Positions 62,415 to 64,000 of a stretch of DNA of 64,000 nucleotides are shown in pieces (the first letter of the stretch is position 1; each line of letters opens with the position of its first letter). The position numbers and the translations under genes are program-made. Source of the stretch: Burkholderia sp. USMB20 (GTDB lineage: Bacteria > Pseudomonadota > Gammaproteobacteria > Burkholderiales > Burkholderiaceae); contig NZ_JTAN02000012.1 in assembly GCF_000949135.2 (NCBI RefSeq), positions 744,001 through 808,000 of the forward strand. The letters run 5' to 3'. The notes beneath the pieces were generated by a model. That model did no database searches, was not told the origin of the DNA, and saw only the letters and a program-made list of their open reading frames with translations.

Positions 62415-62840
62415 TTAGCGTGTGTGCGAAAGATACGCGTTGAACCCGTGATCGAGATACGCGTTGAGCGGCAGGTCGTCGCTGAGCATCGCCGCGTCGA
62501 TGTCGGCGAGTTCGGCGGTGCGCTGCATGTCTTCCCAGTACGCGATGCCGACGAGCCCCGCGAGCAGCAGCGCGAGCGGCCACGCGCGCAGCAGGCGGCG
62601 CGCGAACGACGTCTGCGGACGGCTCGCGGGCGGCGTGCCGTATGCGGCGGCGGCACCGGCGAAGGCGGGCACGAACACCGGCGCGGTGGCGGCTTCCGGC
62701 TTCTTGCGCGCGAGCGCGGCCCGGCGCGCGACGGCCAGACGATCGGTGGTCGCGGCAGGCAGCGCCGCGGCACGTTCGTCCAGTGCGCGGCGGACCTTCA
62801 GCGCGAATTCGTGTTCTCGATTTACGGGAGCGGAGCTCAT
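62415..62840 (-). CDS. DUF3619 single-pass membrane protein, possible anti-sigma factor
   Basis: This 141-residue protein has a charged N-terminal part (1-80) with two short helical segments (HEFALKVRRALDERAAALP and DRLAVARRAALARKK), one transmembrane helix (about 87-101) and a short acidic C-terminal end outside. It overlaps the sigma factor gene by 4 bases (ATGA). The topology, size and coupling are those of anti-sigma factors, but no known anti-sigma motif was recognised, so this function is inferred from context alone. Confidence 0.85.
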   Translation of the reverse strand: MSSAPVNREHEFALKVRRALDERAAALPAATTDRLAVARRAALARKKPEAATAPVFVPAFAGAAAAYGTPPASRPQTSFARRLLRAWPLALLLAGLVGIAYWEDMQRTAELADIDAAMLSDDLPLNAYLDHGFNAYLSHTR

Positions 62841-63400
62841 AGCGTGATTCCTTTGGCCTTGAGCGCTTGCGCCAGGGCATGGGTGGCTCGCGAGCAGTGC
62901 GTCTTGACGCTGCCTTCGGAGCACCCCATTGCGGCGGCAGTCTCGGCGACATCCATATCTTCCCAATAACGCATCAGGAACGCTTCCCGTTGACGCGTCG
63001 GAAGTTTCTGGATTTCTTCGTCGATCAGGGCCAGAACCTGCTCCCGCTCGAGGCGGTGCTCGGTGCTCTCGACACCTGCATTGTCGTCCGCGGACTCGAG
63101 CGTTTCCAGCGGATCGAAGTCCTCGTCGTCCGTATTGTTGAGCGACGAGAACAACGTGACCCAGGTGTTGCGGACCTTCTGCCGGCGGAACCAGTCGTGG
63201 ATCGCGTTCTGCAGGATCCGCTGGAACAGCAGCGGCAGTTCGGCCGCCGGCCGGTCGCCGTATTTCTCCGCCAGCTTGATCATCGCGTCCTGCACGATGT
63301 CGAGCGACGCATCGTCGTCACGCACGGCGTACGCAGCCTGCTTGAACGCGCGCCTTTCGACGCCCGCCAGAAAGTCGGCGAGTTCCTTGTCTGATGCCAT
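62837..63400 (-). CDS. ECF-type RNA polymerase sigma factor
   Basis: The 187-residue sigma factor has region 2 at about 18-80 (DIVQDAMIKLAEKYGD, then QNAIHDWFRRQKVRNTW) and region 4 at about 130-182 (LPTRQREAFLMRYWEDMDVA then GCSEGSVKTHCSRATHALAQ). Between them is an acidic linker (NTDDEDFDPLETLESADDN). It lacks region 3. I chose ATG 63400, where similarity begins; the frame is open to 63589 without it. It is first of the operon with DUF3619, DUF3106 and RDD genes, divergent from ilvI. Confidence 0.93.
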   Translation of the reverse strand: MASDKELADFLAGVERRAFKQAAYAVRDDDASLDIVQDAMIKLAEKYGDRPAAELPLLFQRILQNAIHDWFRRQKVRNTWVTLFSSLNNTDDEDFDPLETLESADDNAGVESTEHRLEREQVLALIDEEIQKLPTRQREAFLMRYWEDMDVAETAAAMGCSEGSVKTHCSRATHALAQALKAKGITL

Positions 63401-63577
63401 TCCGTAAAGGTATGCGCTGCGGACTGCGGCGTGTGAAAGGTCGAAAAATTTCGTAAAACCCGCGGATGCTAACAAATTTTCGCGCGACTTGGCACCGGTT
63501 GCGGCTCGCCCCGTTGCTTGCGAGCCGCGTCCGCGGCCCGCCGGGCGGGGCGCATGATGCGCTGCGGGATATTTTGC

Positions 63578-63606
63578 TTGACGACCCAATCATGACCCGC
63601 TATCGT
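63578..63606 (+). promoter_or_regulatory. Candidate ilvI promoter
   Basis: TTGACG (63578-63583), a 17-base spacer and TATCGT (63601-63606). Transcription would give a leader of about 140 bases before the ATG at 63753. I see no branched-chain amino acid-rich leader peptide in it. Confidence 0.6.
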
Positions 63607-63752
63607 CAGCGATTCGCAACATGAAGTGATGGTCTCATTTGAGGCTGGCCCAAGAAGCCCGCCCTTCAAACTGGACGCGCCGCTTGAACCCGAGCCACAA
63701 GCCCGGCAGAGAGCACCCGATCAATTTTTTGCCGAAAATTCGAAAGGTCAAA

Positions 63753-64000
63753 ATGAACATGCCCAGCGCGGAATTCTCCACGTCGGAACCCCTTTCCCCT
63801 CCCGATAGCGACTCCATCGGCGCCACCGTGCTCATGAAGGCACTGGCCGACGAAAACGTCGAATTCATCTGGGGCTACCCCGGCGGCTCGGTACTCTACA
63901 TCTACGACGAGCTTTACAAGCAGGACAAGATTCAGCACGTGCTGGTGCGCCACGAACAGGCGGCCGTGCACGCAGCCGATGCGTATGCGCGTTCCACCGG
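63753..64000 (+). CDS. ilvI: Acetolactate synthase large subunit, start only
   Basis: The first 82 codons are in the window. After a short Ser/Pro-rich start, IGATVLMKALADENVEFIWG and YPGGSVLYIYDELYKQD give the TPP-binding N-terminal domain, with RHEQAAVHAADAYARSTG containing the catalytic Glu. The enzyme condenses pyruvate into acetolactate or acetohydroxybutyrate for Val, Leu and Ile synthesis. There are two ATGs, at 63753 and 63759; AAAGG is 5 bases before the first. The gene continues beyond 64000. Confidence 0.95.
   Translation, partial: MNMPSAEFSTSEPLSPPDSDSIGATVLMKALADENVEFIWGYPGGSVLYIYDELYKQDKIQHVLVRHEQAAVHAADAYARST

Noticed and set aside
63620-63750. A leader peptide or T-box in the ilvI leader
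   Set aside because: The short open frame in the leader is not rich in Val, Leu or Ile, and I see no T-box or clear terminator/antiterminator pair.

Overview
The window looks like part of the main chromosome of a Burkholderia species, probably of the B. cepacia complex. The DNA is very GC-rich, the reading frames have strong third-position G/C bias, and the gene families and their order (purT, rhlE, gluQ-trhO, dnaE; purD-hemF-nadD-rsfS-rlmH-maf-rng-tRNA-fMet; kdpFABCDE; an ECF sigma operon next to ilvI) are those of betaproteobacteria. This assignment is an inference from gene content and composition; no database search was possible.

Layout. 1-1109: end of an FtsK-like translocase gene whose frame is broken. 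1.3-6 kb: envelope lipoproteins, purT, an MliC-type lysozyme inhibitor and the RhlE RNA helicase. 6.2-11.8 kb: tRNA-modifying gluQ/trhO divergent from dnaE. 12-20 kb: a lipopolysaccharide block with two family-9 glycosyltransferases facing an O-antigen ligase and two family-2 glycosyltransferases, followed by msbA. 20-25.6 kb: RcnB-like, FUSC, MFS, PRC-barrel and collagen-like envelope genes, then yggL. 25.9-26.7 kb: a lower-GC pair of poorly known genes beside the initiator tRNA. 27-34.9 kb: a long leftward housekeeping block (RNase G, Maf, RlmH, RsfS, NadD, HemF, PurD, YebC, Upp). 35.1-38.8 kb: an atypical short-chain dehydrogenase, mgsA, a Tae4/Tai4-type type VI effector-immunity pair and qor. 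38.9-47.5 kb: the complete kdp potassium uptake operon with its sensor kinase and regulator, preceded by an extra 35-codon membrane ORF. 47.6-55.8 kb: a guanidine-II riboswitch with a gdx exporter gene, DUF4126, an FtsX-type permease, truncated hemoglobin, AlaX, DUF924 and an ArnT-like glycosyltransferase. 56-60.8 kb: SDR, LOG protein, TetR regulator, DgkA, GT4 and an LpxH-like phosphoesterase, mostly envelope lipid functions. 61.1-63.4 kb: an ECF sigma / DUF3619 / DUF3106 / RDD operon, divergent from ilvI, which runs off the end.

How the genes work together. Several modules concern the outer membrane: LPS core assembly and O-antigen ligation feed MsbA export; DgkA, the GT4 and the LpxH-like enzyme touch lipid turnover; and the sigma operon has the architecture expected of an envelope-stress system, with a one-TM protein that could be an anti-sigma factor and a periplasmic protein carrying four LTPxQ-like repeats. 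The most interesting points for follow-up are this sigma operon, the Tae4/Tai4 island, the lower-GC gene pair near tRNA-fMet, the guanidine-II riboswitch, the missing canonical start codon of nadD, the apparently leaderless dnaE message, and the degenerate active site of the dehydrogenase beside mgsA.
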